Notes: generated by a model not told the origin, from the letters alone. A stretch of 31,489 bases of DNA from RGIG5612 sp045601405 (GCA_045601405.1 JAZRZO010000059.1:1-31489), one strand, 5' to 3'. Positions 23,221 to 31,035 are shown, counted from the stretch's first letter. Numbers and translations: made by a program.

Positions 23221-23961
23221 ATGAAATTTAAAAGAGACTATAAAGAAGAATTTAAAAAACGTGTTGAGTGGATAAGAGAAAGAGTTGCGGAGGCCGGTTG
23301 CAAAGGCATCATCTATGGCAACTCAGGCGGAAAGGACAGTGCGCTTGTGGGCATCCTGTGCAAGGCTGCATGCTCAGATACAGTTGGTATCATCATGCCT
23401 TGTGCATCCAAAAGAAACTATGAAGAGGACATGAAAGACGGTATAGATGTTGCGAAGCGGTTTGACATCGAATACAGGGTTGTCGACCTAACAAAGGTGA
23501 GAGAACGTCTCATAGAAGATATGAAAGATTCGTGTGCAGAACTGACGGACACAGCGATCTCGAATATCGCGCCCCGGCTCAGGATGACAACACTCTACGC
23601 GATCGGACAGAGTGAGGGCAGACTAGTAGCCGGCACGGGAAACAGGGATGAGCTTTATGTGGGATATTATACTAAATACGGAGATGGCGGCGCTGACATC
23701 AACCCTATAGCTGATCTTACAGTAGGGGAGATCTATGAATTTCTCGAATTTCTTGACGCACCGGAAAATATCCGTATAAAACCGCCGTCTGCAGGTCTTT
23801 TTGAGGGCCAGACGGATGAAGCCGAGATGGGCATAAAATATGACGACCTTGACGAATTTCTTTTAACCGGCTCAACAAACAAAGAAGCTCAGGAAAAAAT
23901 TAAAAAAATGCATTTCCGGACAGAACACAAGAGGCATGGAGTGCGTATGTATCCGGATTGA
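23221..23961 (+). CDS. nadE: Ammonia-dependent NAD(+) synthetase
   Basis: NadE adenylates nicotinate adenine dinucleotide and amidates it to NAD. The PP-loop SGGKDS lies at 35-40, followed by GTGNRDELYVGYYTKYGDGGADINPIADL, characteristic of the family, and PPSAGLFEGQTDEAEMG near the C-terminus. The 246-residue length means there is no glutaminase (nitrilase) domain, so free ammonia is the amide donor. A GGGAGAG site precedes the ATG. It is flanked by terminators on both sides and looks monocistronic. Confidence 0.96.
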   Translation: MKFKRDYKEEFKKRVEWIRERVAEAGCKGIIYGNSGGKDSALVGILCKAACSDTVGIIMPCASKRNYEEDMKDGIDVAKRFDIEYRVVDLTKVRERLIEDMKDSCAELTDTAISNIAPRLRMTTLYAIGQSEGRLVAGTGNRDELYVGYYTKYGDGGADINPIADLTVGEIYEFLEFLDAPENIRIKPPSAGLFEGQTDEAEMGIKYDDLDEFLLTGSTNKEAQEKIKKMHFRTEHKRHGVRMYPD

Positions 23962-23995
23962 CAGCATAAGTCGGCAATATCAGCTTATAAAAAAG

Positions 23996-24023
23996 GCAGG
24001 TCATCATGGACCTGCATTTTTTT
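23996..24023. terminator. Bidirectional terminator between nadE and the tRNA genes
   Basis: GCAGGTC (23996-24002) and GACCTGC (24009-24015) with a 6-nt loop, followed by ATTTTTTT on the plus strand and preceded by AAAAAAGG, a T-run on the minus strand. It ends both nadE and the convergent tRNA transcript. Confidence 0.85.
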
Positions 24024-24027
24024 AAGT

Positions 24028-24100
24028 AGCGGGAGGGGGACTTGAACCCTCGACGCCCCGGGTATGAACCGAGTGCTCTAGCCAGCTGAGCTATCCCGCC
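24028..24100 (-). tRNA. tRNA-Met (CAT)
   Basis: Minus-strand cloverleaf of 73 nt: acceptor GGCGGGA, D-stem GCTC, anticodon loop TTCATAC, T-loop TTCAAGT. The first acceptor pair is G-T and one T-stem pair is an A-C mismatch. The anticodon CAT with a paired first acceptor position and GGCGGGA start favours elongator Met over initiator (CGCGGGG-type) or tRNA-Ile2. CCA is not encoded. Confidence 0.9.
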
Positions 24101-24104
24101 ATAA

Positions 24105-24177
24105 TGGGGCCTATAGGGCTCGAACCTATGACCCCCTGCTTGTAAGGCAGGTGCTCTCCCAGCTGAGCTAAGACCCC
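24105..24177 (-). tRNA. tRNA-Val (TAC)
   Basis: Minus-strand cloverleaf of 73 nt: acceptor GGGGTCT with AGGCCCC, D-stem GCTC, anticodon loop CTTACAA, T-loop TTCGAGC. It is upstream of tRNA-Met in the same transcript, separated by 4 nt. CCA is not encoded. Confidence 0.93.
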
Positions 24178-24221
24178 ATTTAGTAAAGAAATGATGTTCT
24201 GTTTTCAAATCGCGCTTGATT

Positions 24222-24250
24222 AGTATATTAAAAAACATAAACCTTGTCAA
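24222..24250 (-). promoter_or_regulatory. Promoter of the tRNA-Val/tRNA-Met transcript
   Basis: On the minus strand TTGACA (24250-24245), 17-nt spacer, TATACT (24227-24222). Transcription would start near 24215, leaving a leader of about 38 nt before tRNA-Val. It lies directly after the convergent-strand end of the hydrolase gene. Confidence 0.85.
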
Positions 24251-24277
24251 CGAATTGTTATTTATGATACAAGAGTG

Positions 24278-25159
24278 TCACCGGGAAATATATTGAGCGA
24301 TAAGAGACAGGACGGAACTGTCAAAGATAAGCTCGCTGTGTGTGATGTCTTTTAAAACATGCATCTCACAGCCTGAAGAAAAATGTGAGGAAAGCGCCTC
24401 CGAATATTTCAATGGAACCCTGTCATCATCACCGGAAGCAATGATGAGAGGAACTATATCAGTATCTTCGGCATAAACACCGGCGTCCATTTTAAAAGAA
24501 ATGAGCAGCCTGAGCGGCCCGTAAAAAACAGGAGTGACCGTGTTATAAAGATCATACGCTGACTCATAAGGAGCGACAAGGATAAGCTTTGAAACATCTC
24601 TTTCGGAGGCAAGATACACAGCCGGTCCGGTGCCGAAGGAATAGCCCATGACAATGATCTCATCCACGTTATCAGAGCGGTCGAAGTAGTCATAGATGAA
24701 GGCAGCGGCACGGCGGATTGCGTCATCTGTAGCACTGCCGCCGGAAAGGCCGAAGCCGGGCCAGTCTATGACAGCAATATCCAGCCCGGGATAATTCTCA
24801 TCATCGGCAAGCTGGTTAAAAAAACGGAGTGCGGCAGTGGAGGAGTCTTCATCATAGCCGCCGAAATATAAAAGCAGGGAATTTGAGCCGGTATAGGTAT
24901 TGCTGCGTCTATGCAGACGCCAGCCGTACAGATTACCGTCAGGGGAGTATAACTTAAGGTCTTCCACAAGCGGTACATTTAAAGGCTGCTTTTCGGCAAA
25001 CATTTCCTGCAGCTCCACAAGGGTAAGCTTTTCGTGCGCTTCTTTGTTAAAGGATGGGCGTAAAAGCAGGCCGGGGGTGACAAAATATGTTGTCAGCGCC
25101 CATGCCGCAATGATGGCTGCCGCAATGATGATAATTAGATATCGTCTTTTATGTTTCAT
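24278..25159 (-). CDS. Membrane-anchored alpha/beta hydrolase
   Basis: The mature start gives about 293 residues: basic MKHKRRY, then a signal-anchor helix (about 8-27, LIIIIAAAIIAAWALTTYF), then an extracytoplasmic alpha/beta hydrolase domain. The nucleophile elbow is GYSFGTG, the acid is in ASGDDDRVP and the His in ITHSEL. WPGFGLSGG resembles serine aminopeptidase/BEM46-type hydrolases. The substrate is unknown. Two ATGs (25162, 25159) are adjacent; the extended -10 TGGTACAAT ends 6 nt before 25159, so this could be a leaderless start. It is the only protein gene on the minus strand. Confidence 0.85.
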   Translation of the reverse strand: MKHKRRYLIIIIAAAIIAAWALTTYFVTPGLLLRPSFNKEAHEKLTLVELQEMFAEKQPLNVPLVEDLKLYSPDGNLYGWRLHRRSNTYTGSNSLLLYFGGYDEDSSTAALRFFNQLADDENYPGLDIAVIDWPGFGLSGGSATDDAIRRAAAFIYDYFDRSDNVDEIIVMGYSFGTGPAVYLASERDVSKLILVAPYESAYDLYNTVTPVFYGPLRLLISFKMDAGVYAEDTDIVPLIIASGDDDRVPLKYSEALSSHFSSGCEMHVLKDITHSELIFDSSVLSLIAQYISR

Positions 25160-25165
25160 CATCAC

Positions 25166-25174
25166 ATTGTACCA
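25166..25174 (-). promoter_or_regulatory. Extended -10 of the hydrolase gene
   Basis: TGGTACAAT reading 25174 to 25166. The next bases are GTG and ATGATG, so a normal start point falls on the ATG at 25159. The -35 region is weak. Confidence 0.5.
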
Positions 25175-25192
25175 AATAAACAAGGCTTGGTG

Positions 25193-25198
25193 TATAAT
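25193..25198 (+). promoter_or_regulatory. -10 of the ispF promoter
   Basis: A perfect TATAAT at 25193-25198 gives a start near 25205 and a leader of about 43 nt before the ispF ATG at 25248. No good -35 is seen at the usual spacing. It faces away from the hydrolase promoter about 20 bp to its left. Confidence 0.5.
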
Positions 25199-25247
25199 GA
25201 GTATCAATAAAACAGATGCGGCAGATATGCTTATACCGGAGGAGATT

Positions 25248-25736
25248 ATGCGGATCGGACAAGGATATGATGTACATAGATTAATAAACGGCAGACCGCT
25301 GATTATAGGCGGGGTTGATATCTCGTACGAGAAAGGTCTTCTGGGTCATTCAGACGCGGATGTACTGACTCATGCTGTTATGGATGCTCTTTTAGGGGCG
25401 GCAGCTCTGGGGGATATAGGATTGCATTTTCCGGATACTGATAACAGACTTGAGGGCGCGGACAGCATTGAACTTCTCAAGGCAGTAAGGGGTATTTTAA
25501 AAAATGCAGGATTTGAGATAAATAACATAGATTCCACTGTAATAGCCCAGCAGCCTAAGTTAAGACCATATATAGATGAAATGCGAAAAAAAATTGCTGA
25601 TGCGTTAGACCTTGATGTATCAAAGGTAAGCATAAAGGCGACAACTGAAGAAAGCCTTGGGTTTACCGGAAGAGAAGAGGGAATAGCCGCCCAGGCAATA
25701 GCTGCCGTCATTGAAAAATCTGTTGGCTTTTGTTAA
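25248..25736 (+). CDS. ispF: 2-C-methyl-D-erythritol 2,4-cyclodiphosphate synthase
   Basis: IspF forms MEcPP in the non-mevalonate isoprenoid pathway. The start at 25248 is set by GGAGGAG just upstream and by the family N-terminus MRIGQGYDVHRL, with zinc ligands Asp8 and His10; HSDADVLTHAVMDALLGAAALGDIG and ATTEESLGFTGREEGIAAQA follow. It has 162 residues, the usual size. Longer upstream ATGs (25199) lack a ribosome site. ispD is not adjacent. The last codons overlap a candidate promoter for cysE. Confidence 0.96.
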   Translation: MRIGQGYDVHRLINGRPLIIGGVDISYEKGLLGHSDADVLTHAVMDALLGAAALGDIGLHFPDTDNRLEGADSIELLKAVRGILKNAGFEINNIDSTVIAQQPKLRPYIDEMRKKIADALDLDVSKVSIKATTEESLGFTGREEGIAAQAIAAVIEKSVGFC

Positions 25737-25739
25737 ACT
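25711..25739 (+). promoter_or_regulatory. Candidate cysE promoter inside the end of ispF
   Basis: TTGAAA (25711-25716), 17-nt spacer, TAAACT (25734-25739) preceded by TG at 25731-25732 (extended -10). The gap to the ATG at 25749 is exactly 9 nt. The hexamers lie in the last ispF codons, and the ispF stop codon overlaps the -10. Confidence 0.45.
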
Positions 25740-25748
25740 TATTTTCGT

Positions 25749-26408
25749 ATGAAATTCTCGGTATATTTTAAAGAAGAATCAGAAGTGATCATGGCTAGGG
25801 ATCCGGCCATAAAAACAAAAAAAGAGGTGCTTTTGTACCCCAGCTTTTGGGCTGTTTATAAATACAGAAAAGCACATAAACTTTTTATGGAAGGCAAGTA
25901 TTATAAAGCCAGAAAGATATCCCAGAGGGCTGCAAGAAAAACGGGGATAGAGATCCACCCGGGCGCGCAGATAGGCAAAGGATTTTTTGTCGACCATGGG
26001 CATGGTGTCGTTATAGGAGAGACGGCAGTGATCGGTGATAATGTGACGATATATCAGGGCGTTACCTTAGGCGGAACAGGCAAAGAGAAGGGTAAGCGGC
26101 ATCCCACACTGGAAGACGGCGTAATGGTCAGCGTAGGCGCAAAGATACTGGGTAATATCACCATTGGGGAAAATTCCAAGATCGGAGCAGGTTCGGTTGT
26201 GCTGAGTGATGTGCCGCCCAACTCTACTGTTGTAGGTATCCCGGGAAGAGTTGTTAAGAGCGATTCCCTGCGGCTGCCATCCGAGGATCTTGATCAGGTA
26301 CATCTTCCGGACCCGGTAAACAGCGATATACAGGCTCTTCAGAGGGATGTGGGTGAAATACTGAAAAAGCTTAATGATGTAGCGGATGAGATCGAATATA
26401 TGATATAA
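25749..26408 (+). CDS. cysE: Serine O-acetyltransferase
   Basis: CysE makes O-acetylserine, the carbon skeleton for cysteine. The 219-residue protein has the N-terminal helical region (EVIMARDPAIKTKKEVLLYPSFWAVYKYRKAHKLF) and a left-handed beta-helix of hexapeptide repeats including HPGAQIGKGFFVDHGHGVVIGE and GVTLGGTGKEKGKRHPT, with the catalytic His in DHGHG. The order ispF-cysE-cysS-mrnC-rlmB resembles Bacillus, minus gltX. No T-box leader is seen. No ribosome site precedes the ATG; an internal ATG at 25791 would cut into the conserved helix. Confidence 0.95.
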   Translation: MKFSVYFKEESEVIMARDPAIKTKKEVLLYPSFWAVYKYRKAHKLFMEGKYYKARKISQRAARKTGIEIHPGAQIGKGFFVDHGHGVVIGETAVIGDNVTIYQGVTLGGTGKEKGKRHPTLEDGVMVSVGAKILGNITIGENSKIGAGSVVLSDVPPNSTVVGIPGRVVKSDSLRLPSEDLDQVHLPDPVNSDIQALQRDVGEILKKLNDVADEIEYMI

Positions 26409-26423
26409 GAATGGAATTGTTTT

Positions 26424-27830
26424 ATGAAGATCTATAACACTTTAAATGCTAGAAAAGAAGAACTGGAAACAATTGAACCGGGAAAGGTAAAGATATATGT
26501 TTGCGGCCCGACCGTATACAACCTTATCCACATAGGGAATGCCCGCCCTATGATAGTTTTTGATACATTCAGAAGGTATCTTAAATATAAGGGATGGGAA
26601 GTGATATATGTGTCCAACTTCACGGATGTTGATGACAAGATAATAAAAGCAGCCAACGAAGAGGGCGTTGACGCGTCTGTTATTTCAGAAAGATATATTG
26701 CCGAATGCCTTAAGGATATGGAAGGTCTTAACATATTGCCGGCTACATTTGCGCCTCGCGCGACACAGGAAATTGACGGAATGATAGAGATGATACAGAC
26801 CTTGATAGACAGAGGCTACGCTTACGAGGCTAACGGAACAGTCTATTACAGGACTAAGCAGTTTCTCGGATATGGCAAGCTTTCTAAAAAAATTCTGGAT
26901 GATATGCAGTCCGGCCACCGGGACATTCAGGTAACAGGCGAAGAGGAAAAGGAAGATCCGTCAGATTTTGTTCTCTGGAAACCGAAAAAAGAAGGAGAGC
27001 CTTATTGGGAGAGCCCATGGTCTGACGGAAGACCGGGCTGGCATATAGAGTGCTCTGTAATGAGTAAAAAATACCTTGGGGAAACCATTGATATCCATGC
27101 AGGCGGAGAGGATCTGATCTTCCCGCATCATGAAAATGAGATAGCTCAGAGCGAATCGGCTAACGGATGTACCTTTGCAAGATATTGGATGCATAATGCA
27201 TTTCTTAACATAGACGGGAAGAAGATGGCAAAATCGGAAGGCAACTTCTTTACGGTAAGGGATATCTCTGAAAAATATGATCTGCAGGTACTCAGGTTTT
27301 TTATGCTCAGCGCGCATTACAGAAGTCCGCTTAATTTTTCGGATGAGCTTATGGCATCTGCAAAGAACGGTCTTGAGCGCATTATAAATGCAGCTAAAAA
27401 ACTGGATCATATTGAGCAGAATGCCGAAAACCGGTCCTTTAGTTTTGATGACGGGGAGGACAGAGACTTCGGAAAGGACTATATAAAAAGGTTTGAGGCG
27501 GCGATGGATGATGACTGCAATACCGCGGATGCGATCTCAGTTATCTTTGAATTTGTTAAAGCTATTAACAATACCATGACGGACACATCCTCCACTGCGC
27601 TCGCGGAGCTCGCCGAAAAGCGTCTGAAGACCATGTGCGGCGTTTTAGGCATTACCCTGGAATATACAGTGGAAGTACTCGACGCTGAAATAGAAGCAAT
27701 GATAGAAGAACGTCAGGAGGCCAGAAAGAATAAAGACTTTGCGCGTGCTGATAAGTTGAGGGATAAGCTTCTGCGTCAGGGGATTGTACTGGAAGATACC
27801 AGAGAAGGCGTAAAATGGCACAGAAAGTAG
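26424..27830 (+). CDS. cysS: Cysteinyl-tRNA synthetase
   Basis: Class I synthetase of 468 residues. Signature elements are CGPTVYNLIHIGNARP (HIGH-type motif, with the first zinc Cys), FTDVDDKIIKAA, GWHIECSVMSKKYLG with HAGGEDLIFPHHENEIAQSE, and KKMAKSEGN (KMSKS motif). It starts 15 nt after cysE, linking cysteine synthesis to its use in translation. Its 3' end overlaps mrnC by 16 nt. Confidence 0.98.
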   Translation: MKIYNTLNARKEELETIEPGKVKIYVCGPTVYNLIHIGNARPMIVFDTFRRYLKYKGWEVIYVSNFTDVDDKIIKAANEEGVDASVISERYIAECLKDMEGLNILPATFAPRATQEIDGMIEMIQTLIDRGYAYEANGTVYYRTKQFLGYGKLSKKILDDMQSGHRDIQVTGEEEKEDPSDFVLWKPKKEGEPYWESPWSDGRPGWHIECSVMSKKYLGETIDIHAGGEDLIFPHHENEIAQSESANGCTFARYWMHNAFLNIDGKKMAKSEGNFFTVRDISEKYDLQVLRFFMLSAHYRSPLNFSDELMASAKNGLERIINAAKKLDHIEQNAENRSFSFDDGEDRDFGKDYIKRFEAAMDDDCNTADAISVIFEFVKAINNTMTDTSSTALAELAEKRLKTMCGVLGITLEYTVEVLDAEIEAMIEERQEARKNKDFARADKLRDKLLRQGIVLEDTREGVKWHRK

Positions 27831-28204
27831 GACATCCGTCACTGAGTCTTGCATTTCTGGGTGACGCTGTGTTTGAACTGATGATAAGAGAACGCGCCCT
27901 CGCACAGGAGGCGCCTCATGTTGATAAACTGAACAGATACACTAAAAGGTTTTCCAGGGCCGGAACTCAGGCGGTGATGGCAGATGCGCTTCTTGGCAGT
28001 GACGCGCTTTCCGATGAAGAGATGAAGATATTTAAACGTGGAAGAAACGCAAAAAGCACTTCCGTGCCTAAAAGCTGCAGCCCGATAGAATACAGGAAGG
28101 CCACAGCGCTTGAGACGCTTTTTGGATATCTGTATTTAAGCGGGGAAAAGAAAAGACTCAAAGAACTTTTTGATCTCTGTATGGAGCAGGCGGAAAATGG
28201 CTGA
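27815..28204 (+). CDS. mrnC: Mini-ribonuclease III
   Basis: Mini-III is an RNase III catalytic domain without the double-stranded-RNA-binding domain; in Bacillus it matures 23S rRNA ends. The 129-residue protein shows HPSLSLAFLGDAVFELMIRERAL at the start, the RNase III signature region, and SPIEYRKATALETLFGYLYLSGEKKRL with the second acidic cluster. The overlap with cysS and the following rlmB repeat the Bacillus order cysS-mrnC-rlmB. Confidence 0.95.
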   Translation: MAQKVGHPSLSLAFLGDAVFELMIRERALAQEAPHVDKLNRYTKRFSRAGTQAVMADALLGSDALSDEEMKIFKRGRNAKSTSVPKSCSPIEYRKATALETLFGYLYLSGEKKRLKELFDLCMEQAENG

Positions 28205-28212
28205 AGGTGATC

Positions 28213-28959
28213 ATGGATAATAAAAGAGAGCTTATGGCAGAGGGGCGGAATGCTGTTAAGGAAGCCCTGAAAAATAATAAAAATATAGACAAATTATATG
28301 TGCAGGAGGGCATCAAAGATGGCCCTCTTGTGGCTATTGCGTCAGAGGCTAAAAAGAAAGGTGTATTGGTGGTTTATGTCCCGAAGGAAAAGCTGGATTC
28401 AATGAGTGAAACAGGCCGGCATCAGGGTGTGATATTAAATCTTTCGGCAGTAATATACGCGGAAGTGGATGATATCCTGAAAAAGGCAGCGGATAAGGAA
28501 GAGAAACCCTTCATCTTTGTACTCGACGGGATCGAAGACCCGCATAATCTCGGCGCTATCATCAGAACCGCGAATCTTGCGGGAGCGCACGGCGTTATAA
28601 TCCCAAGACACAGAAACGCTCTGGTAAATGCGACAGTTGCAAAGGCTTCCGCAGGCGCTGTATATCATACGCTTATCGCCAAGGTTACAAACATATCGCA
28701 GACAATAGAAAAACTTAAGGAAAAAGGCATATGGTTTGTGTGCGCGGACATGAACGGGGATCTGATGTATAACGTGAATATGAAAGGCTCGATAGGCCTT
28801 GTGATAGGCAATGAGGGAAACGGTGTGAGCCGTCTTGTGAAAGACAAATGTGATATGACAGCTTCCATTCCGATGTACGGGGATATAGATTCGCTTAACG
28901 CAAGTGTCGCGGCGGGGGTATTGGCCTGGGAGATCGTAAGGCAGAACCGGAATAAATAA
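28213..28959 (+). CDS. rlmB: 23S rRNA (guanosine-2'-O)-methyltransferase RlmB
   Basis: A SpoU-family (SPOUT) 2'-O-methyltransferase. The N-terminal domain contains AEGRNAVKEAL and the RHQGVIL segment. The catalytic knot has LDGIEDPHNLGAIIRTANLAGAHGVIIP, LVIGNEGNGVSRLVK and SIPMYGDIDSLNASVAAGVLAWE. The ATG at 28213 is chosen because AAGGTGATC just before it pairs with the 16S rRNA 3' end; a GTG two codons earlier is possible. The length is 248 residues from this ATG. The rRNA target G2251 is inferred from the family. Confidence 0.94.
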   Translation: MDNKRELMAEGRNAVKEALKNNKNIDKLYVQEGIKDGPLVAIASEAKKKGVLVVYVPKEKLDSMSETGRHQGVILNLSAVIYAEVDDILKKAADKEEKPFIFVLDGIEDPHNLGAIIRTANLAGAHGVIIPRHRNALVNATVAKASAGAVYHTLIAKVTNISQTIEKLKEKGIWFVCADMNGDLMYNVNMKGSIGLVIGNEGNGVSRLVKDKCDMTASIPMYGDIDSLNASVAAGVLAWEIVRQNRNK

Positions 28960-28966
28960 GTTTACA

Positions 28967-29578
28967 ATGAAAAGCGGAGCCGGGCAGAAGATAAAAAAAT
29001 ATCTTGAAATATACTGGACCATGTTCAAGATAGGCATAACAACCTTCGGGGGAGGCTATGCCATGGTCGCTGTAATAGACAGGGAACTCTGCGATAAGAA
29101 GAAGTGGATAGAGAAGGAAGAGCTTCTGGACTATATATCAATTGCTCAGATAACCCCGGGGGTTATAGCAGTTAATGTTTCCACGTTTGTCGGAAGAAAA
29201 AAAGGCGGCATACCGGGCGGCATAATAGCAACGCTTGGCGTTGTCACGCCTTCGGTCATCATTATACTTATAATTGCTTCGATACTTACCAATTTTTCAG
29301 AGCTTGAATATGTAAAGCATGCCTTTGCCGGGATAAGAGTATGTGTATGCGCGCTGATAGTCAACGCTACGATAGGTTTTATAAAGAAGACGGTTGTTGA
29401 TGTGCTTACTGCCATCACATTTATCTGTGTATTTGCTGTTGCCGCGTTTACAAGGATAGAGACTGTGTTCATAGTACTGGCAGTGATAGCAGCGGGGGTC
29501 ATTTACACTTTGGTAAAAAACAGAAAGATCCCCGAAGTTAAGGATAGCGGCCGGTCAAATGAAAACGGAGGCGTATGA
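28967..29578 (+). CDS. Chromate transporter family protein, first half-size subunit
   Basis: A 203-residue membrane protein of the CHR family (short-chain type), with MFKIGITTFGGGYAMVAVIDRELCDKKKWI at the N-terminus and ITPGVIAVNVSTFVG as the conserved proline/glycine motif, plus about five or six hydrophobic segments. CHR proteins transport chromate, but physiological substrates in anaerobes are unclear, so this should not be taken as chromate resistance. It starts 7 nt after rlmB with a weak ribosome site and overlaps the second subunit by four bases (ATGA). Confidence 0.9.
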   Translation: MKSGAGQKIKKYLEIYWTMFKIGITTFGGGYAMVAVIDRELCDKKKWIEKEELLDYISIAQITPGVIAVNVSTFVGRKKGGIPGGIIATLGVVTPSVIIILIIASILTNFSELEYVKHAFAGIRVCVCALIVNATIGFIKKTVVDVLTAITFICVFAVAAFTRIETVFIVLAVIAAGVIYTLVKNRKIPEVKDSGRSNENGGV

Positions 29579-30156
29579 TGGAGCTTTTGATCATGTGCCT
29601 TGAGTTTTTTAAGACCGGACTTTTCGCAGTGGGAGGAGGTCTTGCGACTATCCCGTTCTTTTACGAGATCAGCGACAGATACGGCTGGTTCACGCATAGT
29701 CATATCTTGAATTTTATCGCTGTCGCAGAGGCTACACCGGGCCCCGTAGGCATAAATATGGCAACTTTTGCAGGTTACCTGTCAGGCGGCTGGGGCGGCG
29801 CTGTGCTTGTGACATTATCCCTTGCGCTGCCATCGATCATCATAATTCTTGTTATCGCGGGACTTCTTGATAAGTTTAAAAAAAACAGGTTTGTCGCGGG
29901 CAGCTTCCATCTGCTGAGACCTGCGTCAACCGCGCTGATCGCAGCCGCCGGCTTGAATGTTATCCTGGCTGTTTTCTTTGACGTTGAAAAGATAACCTTT
30001 GATATGTTCGGTAAGCTAAGTCAGATCATCACACATATTAACTGGGTGGCTGTGATCATGTTTGCGGCTGTATTTCTGGCAATGAAGATATTCAAAGGCC
30101 ATCCGCTGATATTTATTCTGATATCTGCCGGACTGGGAATGATATTGAAATTATAG
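29575..30156 (+). CDS. Chromate transporter family protein, second half-size subunit
   Basis: A 193-residue partner of the preceding gene: LEFFKTGLFAVGGGLATIPFFYEISDRYGWF at the start and ATPGPVGINMATFAGYLSGG as the CHR motif, with about six hydrophobic segments. Paired half-size CHR genes usually encode two subunits of opposite membrane orientation that act together, equivalent to the two halves of long ChrA. The ATGA overlap fits stoichiometric translation. The start could be the ATG at 29575 or 29578. Confidence 0.9.
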   Translation: MMELLIMCLEFFKTGLFAVGGGLATIPFFYEISDRYGWFTHSHILNFIAVAEATPGPVGINMATFAGYLSGGWGGAVLVTLSLALPSIIIILVIAGLLDKFKKNRFVAGSFHLLRPASTALIAAAGLNVILAVFFDVEKITFDMFGKLSQIITHINWVAVIMFAAVFLAMKIFKGHPLIFILISAGLGMILKL

Positions 30157-30192
30157 ATGATATATAATTTGCTCTGAAAAAGGAGATGAAAA

Positions 30193-30924
30193 ATGATGAA
30201 CAGTATTGAACTTCAGAATATAATCGCTAAAGGTGTGGAGAAGATCGTTTCAGACGCCATAAAGGCAACACTGAAAAACCCGAGAGAGTGCTTTTATGGC
30301 TAAGTTTGCACTGGCAAGTAAAATAGCGACAAAGAGAAGGATGGAACTTTCCGAACAAGGGGGGAAAAACAGATTCCGTCTTTCCTGATCGCAAGTATTA
30401 CGAGCAGATACAATCTGCACTGCGCAGGCTGCTATTCGCGTTGTATAGAAACAACGGTGGATTCTGAGCCGGTATCACAGCTCACCGGCGATGAATGGCT
30501 TAAGGTTTTTGATGAAGCGGAAGATATAGGGATAAGCTTCATTCTTCTGGCAGGAGGAGAACCGTTTCTTCGAAAGGATATCATCGAGGCTGCGGGAAAA
30601 AGCAGAATATCTTATCCCCGATATTTACTAATGGAACTTTTATGGATGAGGAATACTTCAGGCTATTTGAAAAATGCCGCAATGCTTGCTCCGGGTGATG
30701 CGGAAAGGGCGGTAATGGAAAAGAAGATGGATGTTCTTCGTGCTGCATATGATGATGTGATATTGCTTTCATTCCCGGGAGATGAGCTTGCAACAGATGG
30801 TTGTATGGCAGCTGGCAGAGGATTTTTTCATATCAATTCACATGGCGGGGCAGAACCGTGTCCGTTTTCACCATATTCGGATATCAATGTCAGAGATACA
30901 TCTTTAAGAGAGGCTGCGGGATAA
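30193..30924 (+). pseudogene. Degraded radical SAM protein gene
   Basis: A good AAAGGAG site and ATG start a reading frame (MMNSIELQNIIAKGVEKIV...KNPREC) that stops at 30301. Homologous-looking sequence continues in other frames: MAKFALASKIATKRR from 30297; IPSFLIASITSRYNLHCAGCY from about 30371; an ILSPIFTNGTFMDEEYFRLFEKCRNA-like stretch near 30608-30686; then LAPGDAERAVMEKK...DGCMAAGRGFFHINSHGGAEPCPFSPYSD to a premature end at 30924. The CxxxCxxC motif has Tyr for its first Cys (YNLHCAGC). The middle of the barrel is missing near 30688. At least three frame changes, one deletion and one key substitution make function very unlikely. Confidence 0.85.
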
Positions 30925-30953
30925 TGTAGCGCTGCATTAAGAGAAAAAAAGCA

Positions 30954-31035
30954 TTCAAGTCCCATCTAATATTCTTATAAAAAACAACAACGTGCCACAG
31001 GCACGTTGCTGTTTTTTGTGCGGAGGATGGGACTT
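30954..31035. repeat. tRNA-Leu 3'-end/terminator duplication, copy 1
   Basis: Eighty-two bases nearly identical to 31103-31185 (one extra A there). Read on the minus strand it contains the last 17 nt of tRNA-Leu, a terminator hairpin, and a sequence inverted with respect to the tRNA T-arm. Here the rest of the tRNA is absent, so it is a tRNA remnant. Confidence 0.85.
30988..31018. terminator. Bidirectional terminator, copy 1
   Basis: CAACGTGCC (30988-30996), loop ACA, GGCACGTTG (31000-31008), flanked by an A-run on the left and TTTTTT on the right, so it should work on both strands. It ends plus-strand reading through the pseudogene. Confidence 0.8.

Noticed and set aside
23900..24250. 116-residue minus-strand open frame
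   Set aside because: It reads through the two tRNA genes and the nadE terminator; the apparent protein is translated tRNA sequence.
24900..25247. In-frame upstream extension of ispF
   Set aside because: It runs antisense through the hydrolase gene and lacks a ribosome site. The IspF family begins at MRIGQGYDVHRL (25248), which has GGAGGAG upstream.
25737..26423. T-box or other riboswitch before cysE or cysS
   Set aside because: The gaps are 12 and 15 nt, too short for a leader, and no specifier or antiterminator elements were seen.
28967..30156. Two chromate-transporter genes as one frameshifted gene
   Set aside because: Each half has its own CHR start and TPG motif, and the ATGA overlap is the normal arrangement of paired short CHR genes.
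30457..30924. 155-residue open frame resembling a radical SAM fragment
   Set aside because: It is only one frame of a broken gene: upstream homology is in other frames, the cluster motif is damaged, and residues about 50-75 are out-of-frame sequence. It was annotated as part of a pseudogene.
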